From positions 1-42,333 of the forward strand of contig DASWMK010000088.1 of the NCBI GenBank assembly GCA_036399815.1: 42,333 nucleotides of DNA, written 5' to 3'. Both the position numbers and the translations under genes were made by a program. The notes below the pieces were generated by a model that had not been told where the DNA came from, did not search any database, and saw only the letters and a program-made list of their open reading frames with translations. Shown here piece by piece: positions 8,512-16,585 of this stretch (position 1 is the stretch's first letter; each line of letters begins with the position of its first letter). The DNA is from Acidimicrobiales bacterium. GTDB taxonomy: Bacteria; Actinomycetota; Acidimicrobiia; Acidimicrobiales; DASWMK01.

Positions 8512-8919
8512 ATGGCGAAGTACCTGTTGCTCAAGCACTACCGGGGCGCCCCGGCGGCGGTCAACGACGTGCCGATGGACCGGTGGCGGCCCGACGAGGT
8601 CGATGCCCACGTCCGGTTCATGAACGACCTCGCCGCCCGGCTCGAGGGCACCGGCGAGTTCGTCGACAGCCAGGCGCTGTCGCCCGACGGCGTGTGGGTC
8701 CGCTCCGACGGCGAGGGCCGGCCGCCGGTCACCGACGGCCCGTTCGCCGAGACGAAGGACCTGATCGCCGGGTGGATGGTCATCGACGTCGACAGCTACG
8801 AGCGGGCGCTCGAGATCGCCGGGGAGCTGTCGTCGGCACCGGGGGCCGGCGGCGAGCCGATCCACGAGTGGCTCGAGCTGCGGCCGTTCCTGGCCCCGGG
8901 GCACACCGACACGCCGTGA
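8512..8919 (+). CDS. YCII/DGPF-domain protein associated with an ECF42 sigma factor
   Basis: A 135-residue member of the YCII-related (DGPF) family, whose biochemical role is not established. The defining DGPF motif is present in VTDGPFAETKDLIAGW near residues 78-93, followed by the usual VDSYERALEIA helix. The ATG at 8512 is chosen because AGGAGG lies at 8501-8506, an ideal Shine-Dalgarno sequence; the frame is open further upstream but only through rodA. The stop overlaps the sigma-factor GTG by four bases (GTGA), so the two are translationally coupled. DGPF genes next to ECF42 sigma genes are the recognised arrangement for this sigma group, and a matching promoter motif lies upstream. Confidence 0.88.
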   Translation: MAKYLLLKHYRGAPAAVNDVPMDRWRPDEVDAHVRFMNDLAARLEGTGEFVDSQALSPDGVWVRSDGEGRPPVTDGPFAETKDLIAGWMVIDVDSYERALEIAGELSSAPGAGGEPIHEWLELRPFLAPGHTDTP

Positions 8920-10073
8920 CCGTCGGGGACGTCGAGCTGCGCGAGCTCGTCCCGCGGGTGCTGGGGGTCCTCGTCGGTCGCGGTGCGGACTTCGCGACCG
9001 CCGAGGACGCCGTGCAGGAGGCGCTCGTCCGGGCCGTCGCCGCGTGGGGGGACGACCCGCCCGCCGACCCCACCGGGTGGCTCGTGACCGTCGCCTGGCG
9101 GGCCTTCCTCGACATGGTCCGCTCCGACACGGCCCGCCGCGACCGGGAGGTGCGGGTCGACACGGCCCCGCCGGCCGGCGCCGTCCCGAGCGCCGACGAC
9201 ACCCTGCGCCTCTACTTCCTGTGCGCCCACCCGGACCTCACGCCGTCGTCGGCGGTGGCGCTCACCCTCCGGGCCGTCGGCGGGCTCACCACCCGCCAGA
9301 TCGCCCGGGCGTACCTCGTGCCCGAGCCGACGATGGCCCAGCGGATCAGCCGGGCCAAGCGCACCGTCGGCCGCGCCGGGCTCGACCGTCCGGGTGACGT
9401 GCGGACGGTGATGCGGGTGCTCTACCTCGTGTTCAACGAGGGCTATTCGGGCGACGTGGACCTCGCCGCCGAGGCCATCCGGCTGACCCGGCAGCTGGCC
9501 GCCCTGGTCGACGACCCCGAGGTGCAGGGGCTGCTCGCCCTGATGCTGCTGCACCACGCCCGCCGCCCGAGCCGGACCCGACCGGACGGCAGCATCGTCC
9601 CGCTGGCCGAGCAGGACCGCAGCCGGTGGGACACGGGGCTCATCGCCGAGGGCATCGCCGTCGTCCAGGCGGCGCTGGCCCGCGACCGGCTCGGCGAGTA
9701 CCAGGCCCAGGCGGCGATCGCCGCCCTCCACGCCGACGCGCCCCGGGTCGAGGAGACCGACTGGCCCCAGATCGTCGGCTGGTACGACGAGCTCCTCCGG
9801 TTCGCCGACACGCCGGTCGTCCGGCTCAACCGGGCGGTCGCCGTCGGCGAGGCGGACGGCGCGCCGGCGGGGCTGGCCGCCCTGGCCGAGGTCGACGAGC
9901 ACGTGCCCCGCCGAACCGCGGTCGCCGCGTACCTCCACGAGCGCAACGGCGACCTCGAGCTCGCCGCCCGCCTCTACGCCGACGCCGCCCGCCACGCGCC
10001 GAGCCTCGCCGAGCGCGACCACCAGACCCGCCAGGCGGCGCGGCTCAACCAGCGCCTGCACGCCGGCCGGTGA
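8916..10073 (+). CDS. ECF42-group RNA polymerase sigma factor with C-terminal TPR-like extension
   Basis: Directs RNA polymerase to ECF-type promoters. The 385-residue protein is about twice the length of a minimal ECF sigma factor. The sigma2 region is near residues 10-75 (EDAVQEALVRAVAAWG, then a WLVTVAWRAFLDMVRS helix). The sigma4 region is near 105-155 (LTTRQIARAYLVPEPTMAQRISRAKRTV). A long C-terminal domain (about 170-385) contains RVLYLVFNEGYSG and helical repeats such as LNRAVAVGEADG and HERNGDLELAARLYADAA. That layout is the ECF42 group (often annotated SigI/SigJ-like, DUF6596), where the C-terminal domain rather than an anti-sigma factor is thought to control activity. No anti-sigma gene is adjacent. 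The GTG start forms a GTGA overlap with the DGPF gene. Confidence 0.9.
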   Translation: MTVGDVELRELVPRVLGVLVGRGADFATAEDAVQEALVRAVAAWGDDPPADPTGWLVTVAWRAFLDMVRSDTARRDREVRVDTAPPAGAVPSADDTLRLYFLCAHPDLTPSSAVALTLRAVGGLTTRQIARAYLVPEPTMAQRISRAKRTVGRAGLDRPGDVRTVMRVLYLVFNEGYSGDVDLAAEAIRLTRQLAALVDDPEVQGLLALMLLHHARRPSRTRPDGSIVPLAEQDRSRWDTGLIAEGIAVVQAALARDRLGEYQAQAAIAALHADAPRVEETDWPQIVGWYDELLRFADTPVVRLNRAVAVGEADGAPAGLAALAEVDEHVPRRTAVAAYLHERNGDLELAARLYADAARHAPSLAERDHQTRQAARLNQRLHAGR

Positions 10074-10076
10074 GCG

Positions 10077-10101
10077 GCGGGCCGTCCGGGAGGCGGCCCG
10101 C
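10077..10101 (+). terminator. Candidate hairpin terminator after the ECF sigma gene
   Basis: GCGGGCCG (10077-10084) and CGGCCCGC (10094-10101) form a perfect 8-bp stem with a 9-nt loop, beginning 3 nt after the stop codon. No T tract follows. Confidence 0.5.
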
Positions 10102-10156
10102 TCGTCGTCGGCGCCGGCCGGGGCCGCCTCCCCCCGGGCGGTTCCTGCACGGCCTG

Positions 10157-10162
10157 TACAAT
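10157..10162 (+). promoter_or_regulatory. Candidate -10 box of the radical-SAM operon
   Basis: TACAAT, one of the most consensus-like -10 hexamers in the window, ends 10 nt before the ATG at 10173. No convincing -35 hexamer is seen at 16-18 bp. It implies a leaderless or nearly leaderless transcript. Confidence 0.5.
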
Positions 10163-10172
10163 TCGCGGGATC

Positions 10173-12143
10173 ATGTCCTCGCTCTGGCCGCACATCGAGC
10201 CGCTGCTCGCCAAGGTGCAGAAGCCGGCCCGCTACATCGGCTGCGAGGACGGCGCCGTCACCCCGGTGCACGACGGGCACAAGGTGGCCTGGCTGCTCGT
10301 CTACCCGGACACCTACGAGATCGGGCTGCCCAACCAGGGCCTCCAGATCCTCTACGAGATCCTGAACGAGCGGGACGACGCCGTCGCCGAGCGGTCCTAC
10401 GCCCCCTGGGTGGACCTCGAGGCCCTGCTCAGGGAGCGGCGCCTGCCCCTGTTCTCCGTCGACACCCACCGGGCCGCCGGCGACTTCGACCTGCTGGCCT
10501 TCAACCTGTCGGCCGAGCTCACCTACACGAACGTCCTCAACTGCATCGACCTGGCCGGCGTGCCGGTGCGGGCCGCCGACCGCGGGCCCGAGCACCCGCT
10601 CGTCGTCGCCGGCGGGCACTGCACCTACAACCCCGAGCCCCTCGCCGACTTCCTCGACCTCGTCGTGCTGGGCGACGGCGAGGAGGTGGTGGCCGAGATC
10701 ACCGAGGTCGTGCGGGAGTGGAAGGCGGGCGGGCGCACCGCCGGCTCCCGGGAGCGGGTGCTGCGCCACCTGGCCTCGGTGCCCGGCGTGTACGTGCCGT
10801 CCATGTACGACGTCGAGTACGACGGCGAGCGCCTCGTGGCCGTCACCCCCCGCTACCCGGACGTGCCCGAGCGGGTCGAGAAGCGCACGGTCGCCGACCT
10901 GGCCGACTGGCCCTACCCCCGCCGCCAGCTGGTCCCGCTGACCGAGGTCGTCCACGACCGGCTGAACGTCGAGGTGTTCAGGGGCTGCACCCGGGGCTGC
11001 CGGTTCTGCCAGGCCGGGATGATCACCCGCCCGGTGCGGGAGCGGCCGGCCGAGCAGGTGCGGACCATGGTCCGCGAGGGCCTCCAGCGCACGGGCTACG
11101 ACGAGGTGGCCCTCACGTCGCTGTCGACGGCGGACTTCAGCGGCATCGAGCGGGTGGTGGCCGACACCGTGAACGACGAGGCGGCCTGCGGCGGCCCGGT
11201 GTCGGTGTCGCTCCCGAGCCTGCGGGTCGACGCCTTCACGGTCGGCATCGCCGCCGAGATCCAGAAGGCCCGCCGCACCGGCCTCACGTTCGCGCCCGAG
11301 GCCGGCACGTGGCGGATGCGCCAGGTCATCAACAAGCTGATCACCGAGGAGGACCTGTACGGCGCGGTCGCCTCCGCCTACTCCCAGGGCTGGCGGCGGG
11401 TGAAGCTGTACTTCCTCACCGGCCTGCCGACCGAGACCGACGACGACACGCTCGGCATCGCCGAGCTGGCCCGCAACGTCGTCCGCATCGGCCGCGAGCA
11501 CCAGCGGGGCGCGAGCGCGACCGTCTCGCTCGGCGGGTTCGTGCCCAAGCCGTTCACGCCGTTCCAGTGGTTCGGCCAGGACACGGTCGAGGAGCTGGCC
11601 CGCAAGGTCAACCTGCTGCGCGACGACCTCCGCCGGGACAAGGCCGTGCAGCTCAAGTGGCACGACCCGAAGGCGACCCTCGCCGAGGGCATCGCCAGCC
11701 GGGGCGACCGCCGCCTCGGGCCGGTCATCGAGTCGGTGTGGCGCCGGGGCGGCACGTTCCAGGAGTGGAGCGAGCGGTTCCGGGTCGACCTGTGGCTGTC
11801 GGCCATGGCCGAGCACGGCCTGTCGGTCGACTGGTACGTCCACCGCCACCGCACCGAGGACGAGGTGCTCCCCTGGGACCACCTGTCGGCCGGGCTCCAC
11901 AAGGACTTCCTCTGGCAGGACTGGCAGGACGCGCTGGCCGAGCACGGCCTGCCCGACTGCCGGTGGACCCCCTGCTACGACTGCGGCGCCTGCACCGGCT
12001 ACGGCATCGAGCACGTCGTGGCGTCGGCCACGCCGCCCGCCGGCGGCAGCCAGGGCACCGGCCAGGACCTCGGCCGGGGCGGGCTGGCCCCCGTCACCCT
12101 GCTGCCCCGCCGACCCGACCGGGTGGAGGCCGGGGCCCGGTGA
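10173..12143 (+). CDS. B12-binding-like radical SAM protein, TIGR03960 family
   Basis: A 656-residue radical-SAM protein of the family that usually sits directly upstream of a TIGR03936 protein and RNase G; its reaction is not known. The N-terminal third (about 1-190) resembles a cobalamin-binding-like Rossmann domain, with VYPDTYEIGLPNQGLQILYE and LVVAGGHCTYNPEPLADF. The iron-sulfur signature CTRGCRFC has its cysteines at residues 272, 276 and 279. A C-terminal cysteine cluster (CRWTPCYDCGACTGYG) could bind another metal. The ATG start follows a TACAAT -10 box by 10 nt. The end overlaps the next gene by GTGA. The last 35 or so residues are low-complexity and probably variable. Confidence 0.9.
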   Translation: MSSLWPHIEPLLAKVQKPARYIGCEDGAVTPVHDGHKVAWLLVYPDTYEIGLPNQGLQILYEILNERDDAVAERSYAPWVDLEALLRERRLPLFSVDTHRAAGDFDLLAFNLSAELTYTNVLNCIDLAGVPVRAADRGPEHPLVVAGGHCTYNPEPLADFLDLVVLGDGEEVVAEITEVVREWKAGGRTAGSRERVLRHLASVPGVYVPSMYDVEYDGERLVAVTPRYPDVPERVEKRTVADLADWPYPRRQLVPLTEVVHDRLNVEVFRGCTRGCRFCQAGMITRPVRERPAEQVRTMVREGLQRTGYDEVALTSLSTADFSGIERVVADTVNDEAACGGPVSVSLPSLRVDAFTVGIAAEIQKARRTGLTFAPEAGTWRMRQVINKLITEEDLYGAVASAYSQGWRRVKLYFLTGLPTETDDDTLGIAELARNVVRIGREHQRGASATVSLGGFVPKPFTPFQWFGQDTVEELARKVNLLRDDLRRDKAVQLKWHDPKATLAEGIASRGDRRLGPVIESVWRRGGTFQEWSERFRVDLWLSAMAEHGLSVDWYVHRHRTEDEVLPWDHLSAGLHKDFLWQDWQDALAEHGLPDCRWTPCYDCGACTGYGIEHVVASATPPAGGSQGTGQDLGRGGLAPVTLLPRRPDRVEAGAR

Positions 12144-12871
12144 GGGTCCGCCTCCGGTTCACCAAGCTGGGCAAGGTCCGGTACATCAGCCACCGCGACG
12201 TCGCCCGGGTGTGGGAGCGGGCCCTCCGGCGGGCCCGCCTCCCGATCGCCCTCACCGAGGGCTTCTCGCCCCGCCCGAAGGTCCACTTCGGGCTGGCCCT
12301 GTCCACCGGCCACGAGTCGCTCGGGGAGTACCTCGACGTCGACCTGGCCGAAGGGGCCGGCGGGGCGGACGTCGACCTCGACGCACTGCCGCCGCTCCTG
12401 TCCGCCGCCCTCCCGGTCGGCATGGACGTGCAGGCGGCCGCCGAGGTCGACCGCCGGGCCGCCTCCCTCCAACAGGCGGTCACCAGCTGCACGTGGCGGG
12501 TCGAGGTGGTCGGCGTGGGCCCCGAGGAGGCGGAGGCGCTGGCGCGCGCCGCCCTCGACGCCCCGTCGCTGCCGCTGACCCGTTCGCGGAAGGGCCAGGA
12601 GGGCACCGACGACCTCCGGCCCCACCTGCGGTCGCTGGCCGTGATCGGCCCGACCGACCGCGGGGTCGAGCTCGAGGCCGAGCTCGGCACCCAACCGCGC
12701 GCCCTGCGCCCCTCCGAGCTCGTCGCCGTCGCCTTCCCCGGGCCCGGCCACGAGGAGGGACGGGTCCGCAGGACGCACCAGTGGATCGAGCACGACGGCG
12801 CTCGCCGGGAGCCCCTCCCGCTCCCGCAGGACGCGACGTCCGCTCCGCACGCGCGAGGCGTGTGCGTATGA
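12140..12871 (+). CDS. TIGR03936 family radical SAM-associated protein (DUF2344)
   Basis: A 243-residue protein of the DUF2344/TIGR03936 family, found as a partner of, or fused to, TIGR03960 radical-SAM proteins. Function unknown; a role in RNA or ribosome modification has been guessed from linkage with RNase G and L21/L27. Family features visible: the N-terminal VRLRFTKLGKVRYISHRDV, then ALTEGFSPRPKVHFGLALS and GHESLGEYLDVDL within the first 80 residues. The GTG at 12140 overlaps the upstream stop (GTGA) and gives exactly this conserved N-terminus. The C-terminal 30 residues are low-complexity. RNase E/G starts 15 nt downstream with its own AAGGGA element. Confidence 0.9.
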   Translation: MRVRLRFTKLGKVRYISHRDVARVWERALRRARLPIALTEGFSPRPKVHFGLALSTGHESLGEYLDVDLAEGAGGADVDLDALPPLLSAALPVGMDVQAAAEVDRRAASLQQAVTSCTWRVEVVGVGPEEAEALARAALDAPSLPLTRSRKGQEGTDDLRPHLRSLAVIGPTDRGVELEAELGTQPRALRPSELVAVAFPGPGHEEGRVRRTHQWIEHDGARREPLPLPQDATSAPHARGVCV

Positions 12872-12886
12872 GAAGGGACCTGCCCG

Positions 12887-14824
12887 ATGTCCGACCCTGC
12901 GGAGCAGCCGGCACCCGCACTGCCTGCGCCTGCACCGACCACCACCGCCGGGGGCGCTGAGGGCGCACCCGACCAGGCCGGCGCCGGCCCCGACGGCGAC
13001 GGCACCCCGCGCAAGAAGCGCCGCCGCGGCAAGCGGGGCGGCCGCAACCGGCGCCGCAGCGGCGCGCCCGGTGCCGGCGTCGACACCGACGTCGAGGCCG
13101 ACGACACCGAGGACGACGACGTCGACGTCGAGGCGGCCGACGCGCCCGGCGCCGCCGTGCCCCCGCCGCCCCGCCCGGGCGACGAGCGCCTCCCCGACGA
13201 CCTGCCCGACCGCCACCAGGAGGGCCGCCCCCGCGACCCGGAGGCGGCCGAGCGGGCGCTGGTCCGCCGCCGGCCCCGCATCGGCGACACGCTGCCGCCC
13301 CCGCCGCCCGCGGCCCGGCCGTCGTCGGGCAACGGCGACGGCAACGGCAACGGCGCCGGCGGTGGCCGGAGCGCCGGCAGGGCCGAGCAGGCGGCCCCGG
13401 CCGCGTCGCCCGGGCCGGCCGACGACGGGCCGTCCCGCCGCCGGCGCCGGCGCGGCGGTCGAGGCCGGGGCGCGGGCCGGACGGCCGACGAGGTGGCCGC
13501 CGCCGAGGAGGCCGAGGCCGCCGAGCGGGTCCGGGCCAGGGAGCGCAAGGGCAAGCCGGTCGGCCGCTACCTGATGTGCGTGCACGTCCGGCCCGACGTC
13601 ACCCAGATCGCCGTCCTCGAGGGCCGGGCCCTGATCGAGCACTACGTGTCCCGGCCGGCCGACGACGCCGCCCAGATCCACGGCAACATCTACCTCGGCA
13701 AGGTCCAGAACGTGCTGCCCGGCATGGAGGCCGCGTTCGTCGACATCGGCACGCCGAAGAACGCCGTGCTCTACCGGGGCGACGTCCACTACGACCCCGA
13801 GGACGTCGAGGAGAAGGGCAACGCCAAGATCGAGCACCTGCTGCGGCCCCGCCAGACGATCCTGTGCCAGGTCACGAAGAACCCGATCGGGTCGAAGGGC
13901 GCCCGCCTCACCCAGGAGGTCTCGCTGCCCGGCCGGTTCGTCGTGCTCATCCCGGGCAGCTCGACCTACGGCATCTCGAAGCGCCTGCCCGACGACGAGC
14001 GCAAGCGCCTGCGGGCCATCCTCGACCGGGTCCGCCCGGCCGGCCACGGGATCATCGTGCGGACCGCCGCGGAGGGGGTCGCCGCCGACGAGATCGAAGG
14101 GGACGTCGCCCGCCTGCTCGCCCAGTGGCGGGACATCGAGGCCAAGGCCAAGCGGTCCTCCGCCCCCTCGCTGCTCTACCGGGAGCCGGACATGGCCGTC
14201 CGGGCCATCCGGGAGGAGTTCAACAGCGAGTACCGCGGGGTGGTCATCGACGACGCCGGGCTCCACGAGGCGGTCCGGGGCTACGTCGCCGGCATCAGCC
14301 CGGCCCTCGCCGACCGCGTCCAGTTCTACGACCCGACCGTCGAGCCGCTGCCCCTGTTCGAGCGGTTCCACGTCCACGAGCAGCTGCACAAGGCCCTCGA
14401 CCGCAAGGTGTGGCTGCCGTCGGGCGGCTCGCTGATCATCGAGCACACCGAGGCGCTGACGGTCATCGACGTCAACACCGGCAAGAACGTGGGCACGTCG
14501 AGCCTCGAGGAGACCGTCTACCGGAACAACCTGGAGGCGGCCGTCGAGATCGCCCGCCAGCTGCGCCTCCGCGACATCGGCGGGATCATCGTCATCGACT
14601 TCATCGACATGGAGGTGCGGGAGAACCGGGAGGAGGTCATCCGGGTGTTCCGGGAGGCGCTGGCCAGGGACAAGACCCGCACCCAGGTGTTCGACATCTC
14701 CGAGCTCGGCCTCGTGGAGATGACGAGGAAGCGGATCGGCGAGGGCCTCCTCGAGTCGGTGTCGGCCGTGTGCCCGCACTGCAACGGCCGGGGGATCGTC
14801 CTCGACGGCGACCTGCTGGGCTGA
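12887..14824 (+). CDS. Ribonuclease E/G family endoribonuclease with N-terminal disordered extension
   Basis: Endonuclease that cleaves single-stranded AU-rich RNA in rRNA maturation and mRNA decay. The 645-residue protein has three parts. Residues 1-225 are a low-complexity extension rich in Arg, Gly, Pro and acidic runs (for example KKRRRGKRGGRNRRR), likely disordered and RNA- or protein-binding. The S1 domain is near 225-320 (YVSRPADDAAQIHGNIYLG). The catalytic core follows. The Mg2+-binding aspartates are Asp528 (VIDVNTG) and Asp571 (VIDFIDM), and the zinc-link cysteines are Cys629 and Cys632 in CPHC. The spacings 43 and 58 equal those between E. coli RNase E D303, D346 and C404. There is no large C-terminal scaffold, as usual for actinobacterial RNase E/G. 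ATG with an AAGGGA Shine-Dalgarno sequence. Confidence 0.93.
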   Translation: MSDPAEQPAPALPAPAPTTTAGGAEGAPDQAGAGPDGDGTPRKKRRRGKRGGRNRRRSGAPGAGVDTDVEADDTEDDDVDVEAADAPGAAVPPPPRPGDERLPDDLPDRHQEGRPRDPEAAERALVRRRPRIGDTLPPPPPAARPSSGNGDGNGNGAGGGRSAGRAEQAAPAASPGPADDGPSRRRRRRGGRGRGAGRTADEVAAAEEAEAAERVRARERKGKPVGRYLMCVHVRPDVTQIAVLEGRALIEHYVSRPADDAAQIHGNIYLGKVQNVLPGMEAAFVDIGTPKNAVLYRGDVHYDPEDVEEKGNAKIEHLLRPRQTILCQVTKNPIGSKGARLTQEVSLPGRFVVLIPGSSTYGISKRLPDDERKRLRAILDRVRPAGHGIIVRTAAEGVAADEIEGDVARLLAQWRDIEAKAKRSSAPSLLYREPDMAVRAIREEFNSEYRGVVIDDAGLHEAVRGYVAGISPALADRVQFYDPTVEPLPLFERFHVHEQLHKALDRKVWLPSGGSLIIEHTEALTVIDVNTGKNVGTSSLEETVYRNNLEAAVEIARQLRLRDIGGIIVIDFIDMEVRENREEVIRVFREALARDKTRTQVFDISELGLVEMTRKRIGEGLLESVSAVCPHCNGRGIVLDGDLLG

Positions 14825-14864
14825 CGGCGCCGGACCGGGCTGCCGGACCGACGCCGCCGTTTGG

Positions 14865-14870
14865 TAGCGT
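14865..14870 (+). promoter_or_regulatory. Candidate -10 box of rplU (leaderless type)
   Basis: TAGCGT ends 9 nt before the rplU ATG, the same geometry as at ndk. No Shine-Dalgarno element fits between them. Confidence 0.5.
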
Positions 14871-14879
14871 GGACGCCCT

Positions 14880-15188
14880 ATGTACGCAGTGATCCGCACC
14901 GGCGGGAAGCAGTACCGCGTCGCCGAGGGCGAGCGGCTCGACGTCGAGCGCCTCCAGCCCGGCGACGACGGGGAGGTCCGCTTCGAGCCGCTGCTCGTCG
15001 TCGACGGCGACACCGTGCTCGCCGGCCCCGACGCCGGCGGCGCCACCGTCTCGGCCCGGGTGGTGGGCGAGGCGAAGGGGCCCAAGGTCGTCGGGTTCAC
15101 GTACAAGAACAAGACGCGCCAGCGCCGGCGGTGGGGCCACCGGCAGCGCTACTCGACCATCGAGATCACCGGCAACACGAGGGGTTAG
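14880..15188 (+). CDS. rplU: 50S ribosomal protein L21
   Basis: Large-subunit ribosomal protein that binds 23S rRNA. The 102-residue length is standard. The N-terminal [20 protein letters not shown] and the C-terminal block [16 protein letters not shown] (L21 signature) are clear. It starts 55 nt after RNase E/G behind a TAGCGT -10 box and is followed by rpmA after 2 nt, the near-universal L21-L27 pair. Confidence 0.98.
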   Translation: MYAVIRTGGKQYRVAEGERLDVERLQPGDDGEVRFEPLLVVDGDTVLAGPDAGGATVSARVVGEAKGPKVVGFTYKNKTRQRRRWGHRQRYSTIEITGNTRG

Positions 15189-15190
15189 CG

Positions 15191-15445
15191 ATGTCCAAGA
15201 CCAAGGGCGGCGGGTCCACCCGCAACGGGCGCGACTCCGCCAGCAAGCGCCTCGGCGTGAAGGTGTTCGACGGCGGCCGGGTGCGGGCCGGCGCCATCAT
15301 CGTCCGCCAGCGGGGCACGAAGTTCCACCCCGGCGAGAACGTGGGGCGGGGCGGCGACGACACGCTGTTCGCCACGGCCGACGGCGTCGTGAAGTTCGCC
15401 AGCCGCCGCAACCGCAAGCTGGTCGACGTCCACCCGAGCGACTGA
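15191..15445 (+). CDS. rpmA: 50S ribosomal protein L27
   Basis: Large-subunit protein whose N-terminal tail reaches the peptidyl-transferase centre. The 84 residues match the family: [20 protein letters not shown] at the start, then [19 protein letters not shown] (the L27 signature region). The start follows AGGGG (15180-15184) with good Shine-Dalgarno spacing. In many bacteria obgE comes next; here an 8-kb block intervenes and obgE begins at 23690. A perfect 11-bp hairpin 30 nt after the stop probably terminates the transcript. Confidence 0.98.
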   Translation: MSKTKGGGSTRNGRDSASKRLGVKVFDGGRVRAGAIIVRQRGTKFHPGENVGRGGDDTLFATADGVVKFASRRNRKLVDVHPSD

Positions 15446-15475
15446 CCCGCCGGCCCGCCGGCCGGCCCGACCCGC

Positions 15476-15503
15476 GACGACCCCTCCCCGGTGAGGGGTC
15501 GTC
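15476..15503 (+). terminator. Strong hairpin terminator after rpmA
   Basis: GACGACCCCTC (15476-15486) and GAGGGGTCGTC (15493-15503) form a perfect 11-bp stem with a 6-nt loop (CCCGGT). It is the best hairpin I found in the window. It lacks a T tract, consistent with actinobacterial terminators. Confidence 0.7.
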
Positions 15504-15532
15504 CCGCGCCCGGGTGGGTAGCGCCAGCGGCC

Positions 15533-15994
15533 GTGCAGACCTTCGTCCCGTGCGAGGACTTCGCCGAGACGGCGGCCGCCCTCGATCGCCGGCGGCTCGG
15601 CAAGCAGCGGGTCGAGGTGCTCCAGATCCTGCGGGCGCTGACCGTGCCCGGGTACGGCTGGCGGCACCACCCGGCCGTGCTCATGTGGCGGGGCCACGAG
15701 GAGGCGCTCGTCGCCTACGGGCTCGCCATGTGCGAGGAGTGGGTGCGGCGGGGCGGGGCCGACACGGTGTCGGCCAAGCTGCGGGCCGAGGTCGGCGTCG
15801 ACCGGGTGCGCACGCAGCCCGAGCTGGCCGCGGCGGGGGCCATGCCGGCCTGGTGGGGCGACGACCGGGTCCACCGCTCCCACCGGTCCGCGCTCGTCCG
15901 CAAGGACCCCGACTGGTACGGGCCCCGCTGGCCCGACGAGCCCGACGACCTGCCCTACCACTGGCCCGTCCGGTCGGGGGCTCGGCCGGCGTAG
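15533..15994 (+). CDS. MSMEG_6728 family protein (pyrimidine-dimer glycosylase-like)
   Basis: A 153-residue protein that I recognise as the actinobacterial MSMEG_6728 family, which has weak similarity to the Pyr_excise (T4 endonuclease V-like) family; no activity is established. Conserved phrases are QTFVPCEDFAETAAALDRRR, LGKQRVEVLQILRAL, GYGWRHHPAVLMWRGHEEAL and a C-terminal HRSHRSALVRKDP. I start it at the GTG giving MQTF, because relatives begin there and because a TAGCGC -10-like box (15519-15524) lies 8 nt upstream. The in-frame extension to 15491 would run through the rpmA terminator hairpin and is rejected. It lies alone between that terminator and the first tadE gene. Confidence 0.8.
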   Translation: MQTFVPCEDFAETAAALDRRRLGKQRVEVLQILRALTVPGYGWRHHPAVLMWRGHEEALVAYGLAMCEEWVRRGGADTVSAKLRAEVGVDRVRTQPELAAAGAMPAWWGDDRVHRSHRSALVRKDPDWYGPRWPDEPDDLPYHWPVRSGARPA

Positions 15995-15997
15995 TCC

Positions 15998-16025
15998 TAA
16001 AGACCCTGACCCTCGGCGCCGATCG
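15998..16025 (+). promoter_or_regulatory. Candidate sigma-28/WhiG-type promoter of tadE-tadG pair 1
   Basis: TAAA (15998-16001), a 16-nt spacer, then GCCGATCG (16018-16025). The FliA/WhiG consensus is TAAA-N15-16-GCCGATAA. The predicted transcript would start near 16032, leaving about 29 nt before the ATG, including the GTGAGG Shine-Dalgarno element at 16051-16056. Confidence 0.6.
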
Positions 16026-16060
16026 TGGAAGCGACGATGGCAGCCCGGGGGTGAGGCGAC

Positions 16061-16585
16061 ATGGCGAAGGTCGGCGTCGCTGACCGGCAACGAGGCGCAG
16101 TGGTGGTGGAGTTCGCCCTCATCCTGCCCGTGTTCATGATCCTGATGCTCGGCGTGTTCACCGGGGGCATCGCCTACAACCGCAAGCTGGCCATCACCAA
16201 CGGCGGCCGGGAGGCGGCCCGCTTCGGCGCCACCGTGCCGGTGGCCGGCATGGGCATGAACGCCTGGCTCGACAGCGTCGCCGGCGTGGCCGTGGCCAGC
16301 GCCGAGGGCGAGCTCGACAGCGGGACGCCCGGCCGCACGATCTGCGTCGCCTACGTCTACCCGTCCGGCCTCACGCCGACGGACAGGACGGCGAGCCGCC
16401 GGCTGTCCTCGACCGGCACCGTCACGTACGGCACGACCCCCTGCTACTCCGACGGGCAGCCGAACAGCGTCCGCCGGGTCCAGGTCGTCCTCGAGCGCAC
16501 CACCGAGATCCAGGCCCTCGTGTTCACCCGCAACGTCACCCTGCGGTCCCGCTCCGTCGTCCGCTTCGAGGCGTCCGAGCTGTGA
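16061..16585 (+). CDS. TadE-family pseudopilin-like protein (pair 1)
   Basis: Minor pseudopilin-like protein of the Tad/Flp type, expected to be processed by a prepilin peptidase and placed in or across the membrane. The 174-residue protein has a 12-residue leader (MAKVGVADRQRG), a type IV prepilin-like cleavage site before AVVVEF with Glu at mature position 5, and one hydrophobic helix (about 13-37, ALILPVFMILMLGVFTGG). Next comes the TadE phrase NGGREAARFGA. A soluble C-terminal domain contains two cysteines. The ATG has a GTGAGG Shine-Dalgarno element. Its end overlaps tadG of the same pair. No tadA, tadB, tadC or prepilin peptidase gene is in the window, so the assembly machine must be encoded elsewhere. 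Confidence 0.85.
   Translation: MAKVGVADRQRGAVVVEFALILPVFMILMLGVFTGGIAYNRKLAITNGGREAARFGATVPVAGMGMNAWLDSVAGVAVASAEGELDSGTPGRTICVAYVYPSGLTPTDRTASRRLSSTGTVTYGTTPCYSDGQPNSVRRVQVVLERTTEIQALVFTRNVTLRSRSVVRFEASEL

Noticed and set aside
8796-12014. 1072-codon minus-strand frame opposite the ECF sigma factor and the radical-SAM gene
   Set aside because: Composition is repetitive Gly/Val/Arg/Asp/His with no domain signature, and both opposing genes have clear families.
11999-15112. 1037-codon minus-strand frame opposite RNase E/G and rplU
   Set aside because: Antisense shadow. The acidic and basic runs mirror codons of the RNase extension; no start signal or motif.
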